Below, one piece after another: positions 48,960 to 61,965 of a DNA stretch of 64,000 nt (the stretch's first letter is position 1; every line of letters begins with the position of its first letter). The DNA lies in assembly GCA_036365455.1 (NCBI GenBank), contig JAWQUS010000016.1, positions 11,183,001-11,247,000 on the forward strand, written 5' to 3'. The translations under genes and the position numbers were made by a program. Under the pieces are notes generated by a model that was given only the letters and a program-made list of their open reading frames with translations, searched no databases and was not told the DNA's origin. This DNA comes from Macrosoma leucophasiata (lineage: Eukaryota > Arthropoda > Insecta > Lepidoptera > Hedylidae).

Positions 48960-50199
48960 AATTATAGTACCTATACACAATCGTGATCAAAATATTGCAT
49001 ATAGTACCTACTCCTAAAAGTTAAGTTAGACTAAGCAACATTTTGTTCACAAGTGAATTAAGATTATGGCCACATTAGTCATAGATTTTATGTAAGGTTG
49101 TTAATAAACTGGGACTAGAGAATAATATTTATGATGAACACGTCAAAAACTTCGTTAAGATGCTGTGTGTCTCGTTTGAATACCGTTAAATCTCGTGAAA
49201 CAATTATAATAACATTTAGGGTTAGTGTCGATAATTATTGAGCCAAAAAAATTGGATAGGTTAAAACCCATTAGGGAAGTAAGAAAATATTAAAAAATGA
49301 ATAGAAAAATAAATTACAGGTGATCTGCGATCGTAAAAGGGAGAGCGGGGACAAAAAACGAGTACTATCTCAAAATGTAAAATGAAAAAGTTGTAGTCTA
49401 CAACTTTTGTATGTGCACTTTTTTATATATCCTTAATATTTAAGCAAAGAATTGAAAAAGAAAATTATACATTTTTTAATCTCGTATTTTTTTTTAACAA
49501 GCTTGTTGAAAACCGTTTTTAAACATTTATTTTTTCAACTAATTTAGAATAATGAATATTAATACATACAATACAAACATAATTTTCAACCAAAAATTCT
49601 CATGTTAAATTATCTGTTTCTATTTTTAAGTTCTGTGGTTTTTTTATTGTTTGAAATTCTTCTTTCTGATGCTAGAAAAGTAAAACTAGTACTAAAACTT
49701 ATGGATAAGTGACTATAATTGACGATCAAAAATTGGTAAATAACAATATTAAAATATTAAAAATAAACCATTTTGTTGAAAAAGGTATTTTAAGGAGCGG
49801 GACATTTTAATGACCACCTCGCCTCTCCCGTTCCCTACCTCATATGGCCCGTAATTTATTTGTCCTTTTAATTATATTATATTTTTGTTCTCAGTGAATT
49901 TCATCTTGTTCTATTTTTTGTACTTAGGTATTTCTTACTATTTTCAAAGGCATCGGCACTAGCCTAATCATATTAAAATATTTTGATTAAGTGTCCTGTA
50001 GACTTTGCACTTCGAACTGACAAGACGCGTACGTATTTGTTGACACGTTGTTAATGTCTTGTACGTTTGTAAAGTTGTTGACACGTTCTTTATCTACAAG
50101 TTAATAATTAAAACCTACTTTTAAAAATTACTTGATGAGCTATTGCACATTTTTAAGCAAGTTTGACATAATTCCATATATAATATACCCTGCGCATAT
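48960..50199. other. Intergenic, AT-rich
   Basis: Contains a small palindrome AAAAGTTGTAGTCTACAACTTTT near 49387-49409 and a GGGAGAGCGGGGAC block at 49340, partly inverted near 49825. No gene was found between the two convergent transcripts. Confidence 0.5.
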
Positions 50200-50472
50200 C
50201 TAAGGTGCTACGTTTCGTCTTTCTATCGGAATTTCCGGCCTTCCTGTCCATTTATTTAGAGATTGTTTACAATTTTGCATGTTCTTTATTCGTTCACATC
50301 TTCTACTGATTGACCAGTAGACATATCCTTCGGGGCACAAATGTACAAATCCTTGTAGTTTTCCAGATTTTGATCGTTCACATTTCAAAACAGCCGGCGA
50401 ACATTCTTCTTTCTTTTCAAATGAAAAGTGGCCCACATATGGACAAGAGTAATTCTCTCTGCTCACAATAAT
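50200..50472 (-). CDS. Chitin-binding mucin gene, exon 4
   Basis: Acceptor TTTTTCAG, 90 codons and TAA. Last, divergent CBM14 (SCPYVGHFSFEKKEECSPAV .. CPEGYVYWSISRRCERI). Confidence 0.82.
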   Translation of the reverse strand: MIVSRENYSCPYVGHFSFEKKEECSPAVLKCERSKSGKLQGFVHLCPEGYVYWSISRRCERIKNMQNCKQSLNKWTGRPEIPIERRNVAP

Positions 50473-53400
50473 CTGAAAAATATTTGTTTGGATTAATAAT
50501 TATGTAGATATATTATAATTTAATTATATTTCATTGATCAAAGTAAAAATTAACGCAAGATATATATTATATCCTTCAAATCCTTTAATTAATATTTAAA
50601 TTGCAAAACGACTGTAAAATATTAAATGAACAATTTGTCTTCTATTTAGATGAATAATACCATTTTAACACACAAGGCATAAGATTTTAGGTATGAAGAG
50701 TGGTGCAGTCTGCATATACGTCTGCATATACTATCTCTAAAGATACTCGATGTAAATTAGTAGCTTGTAGTTTATTACTGATGGTAAGTATTTTCTTACC
50801 GCTTATCTATATCACGTAAAATATTTATATTTCCTAATTTTTTTACGCCACTGGTATAAATCTTATTAAATATTACAGTATTTTATGAAAATCTATATTA
50901 GTTGGTTTTCATATGAATTTACTGCAGCTGATATTATTTTTACTTACCGGTTCTTTGTGAACAGAATTTCGGCGTTTGAATCTCCTTTTCTGTGCCATTT
51001 GGCCATCACATTTTTTGTCAGCTTTACTTTCTTCAACACATTGTGTTTTACTCTCATCATAAATTGTATTATTCGGACAATTAAACACCGCAATCTTTAA
51101 TTCGTGACTGTCATTATCCTCCGTGCATTGATAGAACAAATTACAGTATTTAGGATGTCTTCTAAATGATGTTGGACATACATATAAATATTGGTCATCG
51201 TCTGTTTGTGGACACTCTTTATTGGATGATGAACTTTCCTCGGTCGTAGTTTGCTGTCCGCTTTCCGTCGTTGTAGTTTCATCAGTTTGTTCTGTTGTAG
51301 AAGATTGTTCCGTTGTAGAAGACTGTTCTGTTGTAGAAGATTGCTCCGTTGTAGAAGACTGTTCCGTGGTAGAAGACTGTTCTGTTGTAGAAGATTTCTC
51401 CGTTGTAGAAGACTGTTCCGTTGGAGAAGGCTGTTCCGTTGTAGATGACTGTTCTGTTGTAGAAGACTGTTCTGTTGTAGAAGACTGTTCTGTTGTAGAA
51501 GACTGTTTTGCTGTGGAAGATTGCTCTGTTGTAGAAGATTCACTTTCAGTTGTCTGTTGATTAGTCGTAGACTCTTGAGTAGTTGATTGCTGGCTAGTAT
51601 TATCCGTGCTTTGTGTTGTTTGTTCACTTGTTGTTGTAGTCTGCTGTTCTGTTGTAACAGGAGATTGTTCAGTTGTTGTTGTTGTTGTTGTAGTCTGCTT
51701 GTCTGTGGTAGTTGAAGATTGTTGAGTTGTAGTTGTATCTGGATCTGAAGTTGTAGTGGTTTGTTCCGTTGTAGTTGTTTCTTGTTGACTCGTAGAACTT
51801 GAAGTTGTTTGTTCTGAGGAAGTAGATTGTTGAGTTGTACTTTCAGTGGTAGATGATTGTTGAGTAGTAGTTTGAGTTGAACTTTCAGTGGTAGTTGTAG
51901 TCGAAGTGGATTGCTGCGTTGTCGGTTTTTGTGTGGTTTCTGTAGTAGTTGCCTCAGTCGTTACATTTCCACTCTGTGATTGAGAACCAGAACAATCGCG
52001 TGGTGGATAAACAGAGTCTTCGTGATTACATGTATCTAAAGCCGGATCCCAAATTGTACCCTCTGCACAATCAAAGTGATAAATTGAAAATTTTGTACCG
52101 TCTTTGTTCCAATCAACGCATCTATAAAATTTCTTGCAGTCATTGGGGTCAGCAAAAAATCCGGCCTTACTACAGGTCATATTTTTATTATCGGATGTTG
52201 AACTTGAATTTTCATTAGAGCTGGTTGTAGAATCGTGATTGCTCGTTACAGAATTATTTGAAGTGCTCGTTGATGATGTACTTGTTGATGCTACAGTAGT
52301 TTGGGAAGTAGTCGAAGATGAAACGTCGTAATTATTTTGTGTAGATGTTGAAGCTTGATTTTTGCATGATGGATTTATAACATCTTGTGGATAGTTACAA
52401 GTGGTTATGTCCTGATCCCAAATTGTTCCTTCTCCACACATGAAGTCATATTTATTGTAGCCTCCTTTTCCATTATCTACACATCTATGAAACTTCTTAC
52501 AGTCTTCACTGTCACCATAAAATCCTTCCTCCTTGCAAGTATCCGTTCCTTCTGGTGTGGAACTCGTTGAATATCCGGGTTTGGAGCTAGTTGTAGATGT
52601 GTATTGGGAAATAGTTGAAGATTCTGGTTTGGAACTAGTTGTAGATTCTGAAACTGATCCTTTAGTTGTACTATCACTCGATTCGGTTACTTGGTCATCG
52701 TTGACTGGTTTATTTTCTTGACAATTTTTGACTTCATTAATATGATTACATGACTGTGAATTTTCATCCCAAGCTGTACCTTCACCACACGAAAATTCAT
52801 ATTTAGTATATCCTCCTTTTCCGTTATCTACGCAACGATAAAATTGTTTACAATTATTTTTATTGGGATGAAATCCTTCATCAGTACAGGTGTCATCAAC
52901 ATTTGATGTTTCAGGTTTACTATTGCTATTATATTCATCACTTTCCATATATGGTGTAGTAGTTTGAATAGTAGTCGTTAAAACAGATGATTTCGTAGTT
53001 GATATTTCTTGACTTTGATGTGGTTTTGAAGTTGTTTTAGCACTACATGTTGCATTATCAGAATCATGATCGCATGCTTGTATATCTTGAACCCAAATAG
53101 TTCCATCACCACAAGAGAACTCATATTTTGTATATCCTCCTTTTCCATTATCAACACATCTGTAAAAATTTTTACAATCATAAGAATCTGCATAAAATCC
53201 TTCAGATTTACATTTATTTTCATCATCTGTACTATCAGATGACTGAGGTGTCTGCGTAGATTGTTCTTTGTTGATAGAAGAAGTAACATGTGTGATTGTG
53301 CTCTGCGTTGGTCCCTCTGTTGTAGTGACTTGGTTAATATTCGACACGTTAGAGCAATTTTTAGTATCGTGATTACAGGCTTGTATTTCTTGATCCCAAA

Positions 53401-56400
53401 CTGTACCTTCACCGCATGAAAATTCGTAACGCAAATAGCCTCCATGTCCATCATCTACGCACCTGTAAAACTTTCTACAATCATTTGGATTTCCGAAAAA
53501 TCCATCAGTCTCACATTCATTATTTTTATCGGGTACAGTAGTGGTTGTAGAAGTCAAATCAGTTGCTGATTCAATAACGCTTGGTGTTTCGTAGCCATTA
53601 TTTATTTCTTCAGTACTGGGTTTAGCAGTAGTTTCTGCGTTGTCCATTACACCATTTCCTCCGCATTTTTCTACTGCCCATGCATGATTACATGATTCAA
53701 TTTTTGGATCCCAAACAGTACCTTCTCCACACGAAAATTCATATTTTGTATAACCTCCGTTGCCATTATCGACGCATCTGTAGAACTTTTTACAATCATT
53801 ATTATCACCCATAAATCCTCCATCCTTACATTCATTATTTCCATTAATCACTACTTGAGTTGTACTAGTTGGAGGTAATTTTGTGGGGCTGTCAGTTTCA
53901 TGAGAGCTTTGGGTTTGATAAGCGTGATCGATATCTTCATCTTTCATAGTTGGCGTATTGGTAATGGGTATATTTTCGTTACTATTATCAAGGTTACCAC
54001 ACTTTTCAACAGCCCACCCGTGGTTGCAAGCTTCAATTTTAGGATCCCAAACTGTGCCTTCACCACAAGAGAATTCATATCTAGTAAAAGCTCCATTGCC
54101 GTTGTCTACACATCTATAAAACCTCTTACAATCATTTTCATCTCCCATAAAACCTGATGATTTACACTGATTCTGTGTTGTTGGAGGTTGTTGAGTAGTT
54201 GTTGTCGATGACCACGTTGTCGTACCGCTGTTTTGTGAAGCATATCCTGAGTCATAATCAGGCATTTGAATGTTGGCTTGTGTAGTTGCCTGGATATAAG
54301 AGACGGTAGTTATTAAAGATGAATCTTTAACTGTTGTTGTTGTACTATGACCACAATTCTTTACTGCCCACGCGTGATTACAAGATTCTATTTCGGGGTC
54401 CCACAACGTCCCTTCACCACATTTATAATCATATTTCGTATAACTTCCTTTTCCATCATCAACACATCTGAAAAATCTTTTACAGTCATTAGTATCTCCA
54501 AAGAATCCGCTTGATTGACATTCTGTTTGCTTAATTTTAGATTTTTCAGTAGTATATTGAGGTTTTAATGTAGTTGATGCAGGTTGCACATCTATGGGTT
54601 GTTGACTTGGGTTACCATATCCAAAGTCATCTTCATTATTCGCTGATGTAGTTGAAACTGTAGTATAGTAATCACGAGTAGTCTTTGTTGAAGCATATGT
54701 ACTACTTTCAACAGACAGTTTATTTCCACATTCTTTGACAGCCCATGCATAGTTACATGCCTCTAAATTATTATCCCAAACGGTACCTTCACTACATGTA
54801 AATTCATATCTCGTATAACTGCCTCTTCCATTATCTACACATCTATAGAATTTTCTACAATCATTATTATCACCCATAAAACCACTTTGGTTACATTTAT
54901 TGTTTTGATTGTGATTATTTGGCTGAGTTGTTTGAATGGTTTCTGATTCAGTGTAATGTATACTTGTTGCACTTGTGCTCGTCGTAGTTGATTCATATAT
55001 TTGTGTTTGCACTTGACTGGCTTTGTTCGAGTGATCAATTTGCAACTGTGTTTGTACTCCTTTATTTCCATAATTGATTTGGGTTTGTGATTGGCTTACT
55101 GCTGATCCATTACTTATTTGTGTTTGATTTTGGTTAACTTTGTCTGTTGCATGTTTGTCGGATGGCTTGCCATAGTTAATCTGAGTTTGATTTTGTATAG
55201 ATGCACTATTACTTATTTGTGTTTGACTTTGCGTTACTTTAGATCCATAACTTATTTGAGTTTGATGTTGGATTGTTCCATTAGGTGTTTTATCATTAGT
55301 ATTTACAGATCGATCAGGAATTAAATGTTGTTCGGACAAGTTACCTCTGCCACATCGTCTACGCTGTACGGCCCAGGGATGATTACAACCTTGAGTATCA
55401 TCGTCCCATATAGTTGATTCACTGCATGAAAATTCATACCTTAAAAATCCTCCTCTATGGTTGCTTACGCATCTATAAAATGTACGGCAATTCTCGCTAT
55501 CACCCATGAATCCTTCAGATGTACACTGGTCACCATCTTGCTTGTTCGGATGACGAGTAACAGAAGATAAACTAGAATGGATGTATTTCCGGTCACTGGA
55601 AGATGTTTTCCATGGATATTCAGTCGTGATACTAGATGTGGCTGTAATCAATTCGTTTGATATGGTCGGGGTATATGACATTGAAATTGGATTAGACGTT
55701 GTTTTTTGCACGATTTTCGTAGAAAAAATTGTACTTTCCAGGTGAGATTTGGTGCTTAGCACATCTTTAAATGTTGATGCTTTGTCATTATAAATAGGTA
55801 TTCTGGTGCTAATTGGAGACGGTACTTCAGAATTATTTATGTCTATTTCATTTTCATTTGCTTTTTCTGTAGCTTGTACTTCCATTATCCCACCACATTC
55901 AGAACGTTTGGTGCTTTGAGGGTGGTTGCAAACTTCAGTAATAGGGTCATAAACTGTGCCAGGACCACATTGAAACTGAAAAGATAAAGAGTGCTGTGAT
56001 TATTTCAAAGTAAATACATATTTTACTTTATACTAAATAACATAATATTTTTGATAGACAGTTTATATCGAAAAAAAAGCTGTTTTTTTTTCCGCCCACA
56101 CGTCATATTTTTTTTAATTTTGTCAATACGTTAGAGCATATATAGAAACTAACATTTTACTTTCGGCGGATTTTGAAATTGCTACCTCTAGATAACTGGC
56201 CTAGGCGCTTGCTTTACCTCTTAGCTACCTAAGTCCTTTTCCGACCATCGAAATTCTTTTTTATCTTTCTTTCTGTGAACGACATAGATTGATAACATTA
56301 TTATTTACTAGTTATGCTACCGATATGTATATTTTTTTAATTTATACAATATCGTTAAAATGTTGCTATAGGTACCCTTAATCGCTGGACTTTTGGTAGC

Positions 56401-57802
56401 AGGGTCGAATCCCGTTCGAAGCTTTGTACCAATTATTTTTTTAAATCTCACAATGTTTCCACTTTTCTCTCCGTAAAAAAAATATCGGGCTTCAATAAAC
56501 ACTTGACAAAAAAAATATCCGATCTACCTGTTCTCGAGTTTTGCGCTTAGGAACATATTATATTTAGCGATTTATTTTATTTACATACGGGAGAATTTTA
56601 TACTAAAAATAGAATCACGTACTCTATAGACGGTGTATTTTCCTTTAGATGATTTCAAACATCGATAAAACAAAGAGCAGTCGGCTGAGTCGGCTTGGAA
56701 TCCCTCTTTGGCACATATTACTGGATCCGGTCGGTGTCCAGAATATAATTTGACAATGCGTCCAATGACTCGGGATTGACGTGTCGTTGATAATGTTTCT
56801 GTAAACCATTTAATTGCATATTTTAAATAAGAACTTAGCTTAACTGGTGGTAGAGTTCCAGTGTAGGAGCTCGACGGCGTAAGCACCACCGCATTACCTA
56901 AGCTATCTGCCACCAAACGGTAGTGTTCAGCACTATCGTGGTCCGGTTAGATGGTAATGTATGGACCCCTAACAACTATCATAGACACAACAACTAAGGT
57001 CTCAGGGGTGACAACGCATCTGCATTTTGACCTCTGGTCTTTGTGTAGGTGTCCATAGGCTGCAGTTATCTCTTAACATCAATGTGAACAGCATTGTTTG
57101 CCACCTTCATTACATAAAAAATGGAACGGTAGAAAATGTAATAATGCGGGTTGGACAACAGCGTCCCTTCATGACACTACCGCCACTGCGATCGCCAACC
57201 GCATGCCAAGCGTGGAGATTATGGTATAAAAGGCTATTCAGTGTCCGGCAGAAAGGGTGGGCGTGGCCTCGTGCCGGGTGCCCGCGTATTACACTATCCA
57301 GTCGCAGTACAAATACACGGGCCGCTTCGGTCGCCCTTAATAGGGCCCTAACTCCCTAAATATTATTACACTACTCTGATCCTTGCTATCGTACCCTGAA
57401 TACCGTGCCGTGTAATAAGTCCTATATTCTCCCCGAAATGACGCACAACACTGCTGTGGGCGTTTTGGAGAAAGGCTGTTGTCCAGCTGTGGGCGTCTTT
57501 ACATCATCATCATCATTATTGACATTCACCGGGCACATTACCAAACACCGGGAATAACACTGATTTTTTTTTGTAATTAGAGCTATCACTTCGCTGCATG
57601 TACCTACTTAGAGTACTTAGGCAGGTAAATTAAGATAATGCGGTGGTATTTATTTACACGTAATAGATAAAGCTCTCCTTCTATAAGTAGAGCTCTACCT
57701 CCAATAAAATGCTTCAAAATACATACCGTTGTCATTTGACTGTGTTGATTTGGCAAATGCGATCAAGGCGAGAAGTAAATAAGGCTGCCGATAGACATTC
57801 AT
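50200..57802 (-). CDS. Secreted mucin-like protein with thirteen CBM14 chitin-binding domains
   Basis: Exons 57802-57727, 56798-56623, 55975-50948 and 50472-50200; phases 1, 0, 0; about 1850 residues. A signal peptide (NVYRQPYLLLALIAFAKSTQ) is cleaved near residue 20. CBM14 (peritrophin-A) domains have six Cys and the pattern C..GF..D..DC..FYRCVDNG..G.Y.KYEFSCGEGT.WD....CNH. Domain 1 spans the exon 2/3 junction. Domains 2-11 lie at about 55530, 54900, 54525, 54165, 53840, 53520, 53215, 52895, 52545 and 52180. Then comes a Ser/Thr/Gln mucin stretch (51970-51240), domain 12 (51205-50990) and domain 13 in the last exon. Such proteins bind chitin in the peritrophic matrix or in cuticle and tracheal linings; the many O-glycosylation sites suggest a mucin. 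Spacers carry QTQI repeats near the N terminus. The ATG at 57802 is chosen for its signal peptide; an earlier in-frame Met has no such sequence. Confidence 0.88.
50948..55975 (-). CDS. Chitin-binding mucin gene, exon 3
   Basis: 1676 codons; acceptor CTTTTCAG, donor GAACCG|GTAAGT. Starts FQCGPGTVYDPITEVCNH, the second half of domain 1. The Met at 55885 is internal. Confidence 0.9.
51285..51545 (-). repeat. 18-bp coding minisatellite (EQSSTT repeat)
   Basis: About fourteen copies of GAACAGTCTTCTACAACG or a close variant, in frame, within the mucin domain. Variants give EQPSPT, EKSSTT and KQSSTT. Confidence 0.9.
55005..55290 (-). repeat. Degenerate QTQI coding repeat
   Basis: About seven units of the type NQTQISYG, SQTQISNS, NQTQINYG and SQTQINYG between CBM14 domains 2 and 3. 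Confidence 0.8.
55976..56622. other. Intron 2 of the mucin gene
   Basis: Contains two tRNA-like scraps (about 56185-56235 and 56375-56415, the second with GGTCGAATCCC). No gene. Confidence 0.5.
56623..56798 (-). CDS. Chitin-binding mucin gene, exon 2
   Basis: Acceptor GGTTTACAG, donor TATAGA|GTACGT. First half of CBM14 domain 1 (CAKEGFQADSADCSLFYRCL). Confidence 0.85.
56840..57118 (+). repeat. Dispersed repeat family A copy in mucin intron 1
   Basis: TGGTGGTAGAGTTCCAGTGT, CAGCACTATCGTGGTCCGGT and CATAGGCTGCAGTTATCTCT; A-rich end near 57115. Confidence 0.8.
57150..57540. repeat. Unclassified repeat shared with 24505-24560
   Basis: CACTACCGCCACTGCGATCG and CATGCCAAGCGTGG occur inverted at 24505-24555. 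The rest is GC-rich and ends GGCTGTTGTCCAGCTGTGGG CGTC, a common lepidopteran repeat end. Confidence 0.5.
57727..57802 (-). CDS. Chitin-binding mucin gene, exon 1
   Basis: 25 codons plus one base; signal peptide; donor AACG|GTATGT. An acceptor at about 57870 (TTGTTTCAG) implies an upstream 5' UTR exon. Confidence 0.82.
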
Positions 57803-57892
57803 TTTGAGGAATATTATGTTTTTGTATTTCGAACTCACTATTGTATTCTTGGCATTTTGACAGCAGCTCCTGAAACAATAACAAAACATTTA

Positions 57893-58545
57893 TTGTTGGA
57901 GTTAGTTCCGGTGTAGGAACTTAAGGGAGTAGGCACCACCACATTACCTAATCTATCTGCCTGTAATGTAATGTATGGTGATTGGCGAGTATGGGCCCGT
58001 CTAAATTATCACAGAGACAAACAAACTCGGGCAACTGCATTCCAAAGCATTTGCAGATTTATAAATAACTAAAAACTGATTGTTTTTTTATGTACCTAAT
58101 GAAAGTGACAAACAAGCATGTAGTTCACATTCATGTTAAGTGATGACTGCAGCCTATAGACTCCCACCAAAGACCAGAGGTCAAAATGCAGATGCGTTAC
58201 CATTTCTGAGGCCTAAGGTGTTATGCCTCTGAGCCTGAAATTTCAGGGCCATGCGATGTTAACTGCTCGTATTATCTCCCTTCATAACACCAACATAATA
58301 TTATTTTTGTTCTATACACAGACGACGACACTGACGGTACGGCGGCGCCGTCGTTGCAAGCTTGCAAGTAATATACGGCTCTGTAATTTCTGGCACAGAG
58401 GCATAACACCTAATGCCTCAGGAGTGGCAGCGCATCTGCATTTTGACCTCTGGTCATTGTGTGGGTGTCTATAGGCTGCAGTCATCACTTAACATCAATG
58501 TGAACTGCATGCTTGATTGCCACTTTTATTACATAAAAAAAATAT
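57893..58545. repeat. Family A repeats in head-to-head arrangement
   Basis: A plus head (57893-57975), a minus body (58085-58252) and a plus body with an A-rich end (58368-58545). Same words as at 33563-33850. Confidence 0.75.
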
Positions 58546-58599
58546 ATATTTTTTTTTATTATATGCACCATTTAATTTCAAAGTCATATAATAATTGGA

Positions 58600-60479
58600 T
58601 CCATGAATCATAAGTGTATTTACAACGTCCTCCCACACTTTTCATAATGCTTATACATATCAAAGCACATTTCTTATTTCTTGTGTCTCTGATATCGGTT
58701 GACAACATAGGTATGTAGGTATTATATTTTCTTAACTTTTACTTTAAAAAAAAAAAGAAAACATCAGCAAATATAATTTTTACAATCTTATACTGCTGTC
58801 AGTCTTTGTGCTTGTTTTTCTGTCTGACCTCTATCACCGCCAGTTAGCCAGTTGGCTGTGATTTATTGAGAATAAAGTATCGTCCAAAGCATCGAGATTA
58901 GTTGCGAGTCCCCGTAATTTACTTCAAAATTTTTGGGTTCGACTCGACAAGGGAATCGACCATTCACACTTACAAACAATGTTTAGTAAGTAAGTAAGTA
59001 AAAAACGTTTAATTTTCCTTCACAAATTTTAGGCTTATAGGTACTTATTGCTAATACAGTACTTGTGCACTTCGATCTTATTTTAGTGAGAGACTGGTGC
59101 CTGAAATAGGTTTCTAAATGAAACCTGTGCTACAGGTCGCCAGGCCCCTCCCGCAGACAGTTTAGTTGAGAAACAGTAGCCAATCAAGCATACGTTTAAA
59201 CATACGCGTCTACAATTTGCAATAATAAAACCTAATCCTTGCAGCATTCAAAACATTAAATTCCAATTAAAAATAAAGGGCAATATTTCCCGGATATGTC
59301 ACTGCATTATACCCATAAAAAACGTAACATAAATCGTTGTGTGAGTAGTGTCATTGATTGAAGTGACCGATTGGCGAGGGAAAAAAACAGATGTAATTCT
59401 AGGAGGGCTAACGCTAATTTGCATGAGTATTGAATGCAGTTAACATTTATCCAATTTGTTTTTTATTTTTCTATTTGTGGATCAACTTGAAATTAAATCC
59501 ATTAATAACAAAGAAGATGTCGTGATCTAATAAAATTAATATGATCTTAAGATTTCCTTTGCTACTACCGACTGACGAGCACGCAAATGGATTCGTATCT
59601 ACGTACCTACTGTTTTTGTGCAGTTATTCGATATTGATCTGTTGACTATTGAGAACTGTATTGTAAGTATATATATTTAAAGTTTCTACTTACCTACTGC
59701 CTATGAATGTTTAAAGTAAGCGTCACATAAATGAAATTAAACATCGCCCCAAGCAAAAGCAAAGATAACTTGAGAGAAGTGTGATTTTTGAAATAAAACG
59801 AAATTAACACCAGTTTTTAAATCAGATACCTACTAGATATCTAAAGTTCATACAAAATGAAATGATTAAAAGGCTCACTCATAACCTCTACAATTAAATA
59901 CACTATACATACATTTTGTTAAGTACACTCATAAATTCCTAGTTACAGATATTACGAAGATACACTCTCACGCCCAAGAATCCCTGTAATTCCTTGGACA
60001 TTCAACTAAAGGTCACGAGTGAATAACCAAGCAACCTTCATGGGAGCAAATCGACGCTTATGCAGCTAGTTCATTGCCACGAATAATTACAGACTGGAGA
60101 TGTAATAAAAAGGCAAAACGAAAATGTGAAGAGTGGTTGCAACTTTTTTTGTATAGATGACACACAGCCCTTACGAGCCAGGGCGTCCGTCCTAGCGCGA
60201 TCGTAATTTCCAGTGCCATGGTAGAGTTATAAAAATGTTACCTTTATAAAATGAATTTATGCGACTATAAAATACACATTTCATACATATTTTCAATATT
60301 TTTGACTATTATTAATAACGGCTACGAATAACCTTAAATACAGTTAACATTTTTGTCATGCGATACCTAATCCAGAATGTGTAAAGTATGTAAAGCTCAC
60401 CTTCTTAGTAATGAATTTCAAATCAAATTTAATTATTCGTTTCATATTTGAGAAAACACATATTTTCGAACTAAACTAT
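58600..60479. other. Intergenic, no supported gene
   Basis: AT-rich, with GTAAGTAAGTAAGTAAG at 58985. No exon-like frame with splice sites was found. Confidence 0.5.
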
Positions 60480-60735
60480 ATATGTATATATAAAAATCAA
60501 TAATTGCTGTTCGTTAGTCTCGCTAAGAGAACGGCTGAACGGATTTATCTTATCTTGGACTTGAAATGTTCGTGGAGGTGTAGGGAAGGTTTAAAAGGTG
60601 AGAAAAGTTCCAAAATATGCCGGGAAAACCCTAAAAACAGCTTTTTTCTTTTTGCCATACAAATAGTCCGTATCTATCAAAACTTTGACACATTATTTCA
60701 TTGCGAGGCAATACGAAGTTTGCCGGGTCAGCTAG
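60480..60735 (-). repeat. Retroposon 3' end, minus-strand relative of 43890
   Basis: Inverted GAGAACGGCTGAACGGATTT, CATACAAATAGTCCGTATC and GTCAAAG words; ends GCCGGGTCAGCTAGT. Confidence 0.75.
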
Positions 60736-60739
60736 TCTT

Positions 60740-61780
60740 GTATATAAATTAGGTACCTACCTACCTATAAAAAAACATCAAATCAAAGAAGTTACTTTAG
60801 AAGTTTCGTATTAAAAATATCACATTTTCATATTGGGTAAATAATATGAAGTACCTAGATATTATTTATAACGTCCATAGCATGACACAATCAATTTAAA
60901 AGTAACTCCTAGAGGTTCACTGCACAAAATAAATTGAGTCTAAAAATATATCTGTCAATTACTGTAAAATATGGCCGTGGTACCTGTTTCTAGATGCATC
61001 TGAGTTTCTTCGACTATAAAGCTGGTGCATTGGTCTGTTTTACTTGCATTTGATAAACGTAAAACCTATTCAAAATATCCATTGATTTTGTAGTACAATT
61101 CAAACACATAAACAACCGATGTTAATTTGTTATTACTTATGATGTAGGTACTTCGCTCGTCCAAGTATGCTTTAAACTGGTTCCTATGAAGATTCCCTTA
61201 CCAGCTGTTGTGGTCTGGGCTACATTCTTGCGGTGTCCAGTCTGATTGAGATAATGTGATACCCAGCTGTAAATTGGTATTGCCGATTGGTTTATTGCAC
61301 CGTATGTAGCGTTTATAGTGCAGTGTCTACCAATAGTGTTTGTATTGTTTTCGTGACGCTTTCACGACGAAATGGCTTTGTCAATTGTGATAACATGCAG
61401 GGAGTTCCTTAAAAATGACACAAGCTTCGTTTTGTGACAAAAGATGGGATACGCGGACAAAGTTTCTAGAAACAGCTGGTTATGAATATGTTGATTATTA
61501 AAAATTCTCATAGCCTACGAATCTTATTCAAACGCTGCACAGCTAACGAATTTTAAAGAAGTACGGACAACCCATGTAATAAGAATTATAATATCTTCTG
61601 AAAAAGTTACGGATATTATTCAGCAATACAGATTTATTTTATTTATTATTTTTCACGAGAAATGCTGAAACACTTTTATCCATGATTGAATGTTAATCAA
61701 AATGTATTGACAAAAAGTCCGAGTAAGTATAAAATAACTGAATTACTTTAAAATTCCCGAAATTATTTCGGTCATGAGCA
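60740..61780. other. Intergenic, no supported gene
   Basis: 61170-61430 is less AT-rich and could be a promoter or a non-coding exon, but nothing supports either. Confidence 0.4.
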
Positions 61781-61784
61781 CATT

Positions 61785-61965
61785 CAGAAGGCCGCATGGC
61801 CCCGCAGCTGGTGTAGATCGTAAGCGATCTACTCGGTTAATCGATACGGCCGTGGTCGGATGTGTGATGGGTGACCGTGGCAAATTGAAATGGCGTTTCC
61901 GTGCTTCGGAGGGCACGTTAAGCCGTGCCCTCGTGCCCAGCAGTGGGACGTATAACAGGTTGTCA
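61785..61965 (+). repeat. SINE-like dispersed repeat D, internally deleted copy
   Basis: GTAGATCGTAAGCGATCTAC, GGATGTGTGATGGGTGACCG and CCCAGCAGTGGGACGTATAA; the middle 150 bp of the copy at 45735 is missing. Confidence 0.75.

Noticed and set aside
49340..49850. Possible MITE with GGGAGAGCGGGGAC ends
   Set aside because: The inverted match at about 49825 is short and interrupted; no target copy seen.
51097..51627. Long frames rich in Leu-Gln-Gln-Asn-Ser (minus) and Cys-Ser-Val-Val-Glu-Asp (plus)
   Set aside because: Out-of-frame translations of the 18-bp repeat in the mucin gene.
61170..61430. Possible promoter or non-coding exon
   Set aside because: Only a modest base-composition change supports it; no motif or downstream gene.
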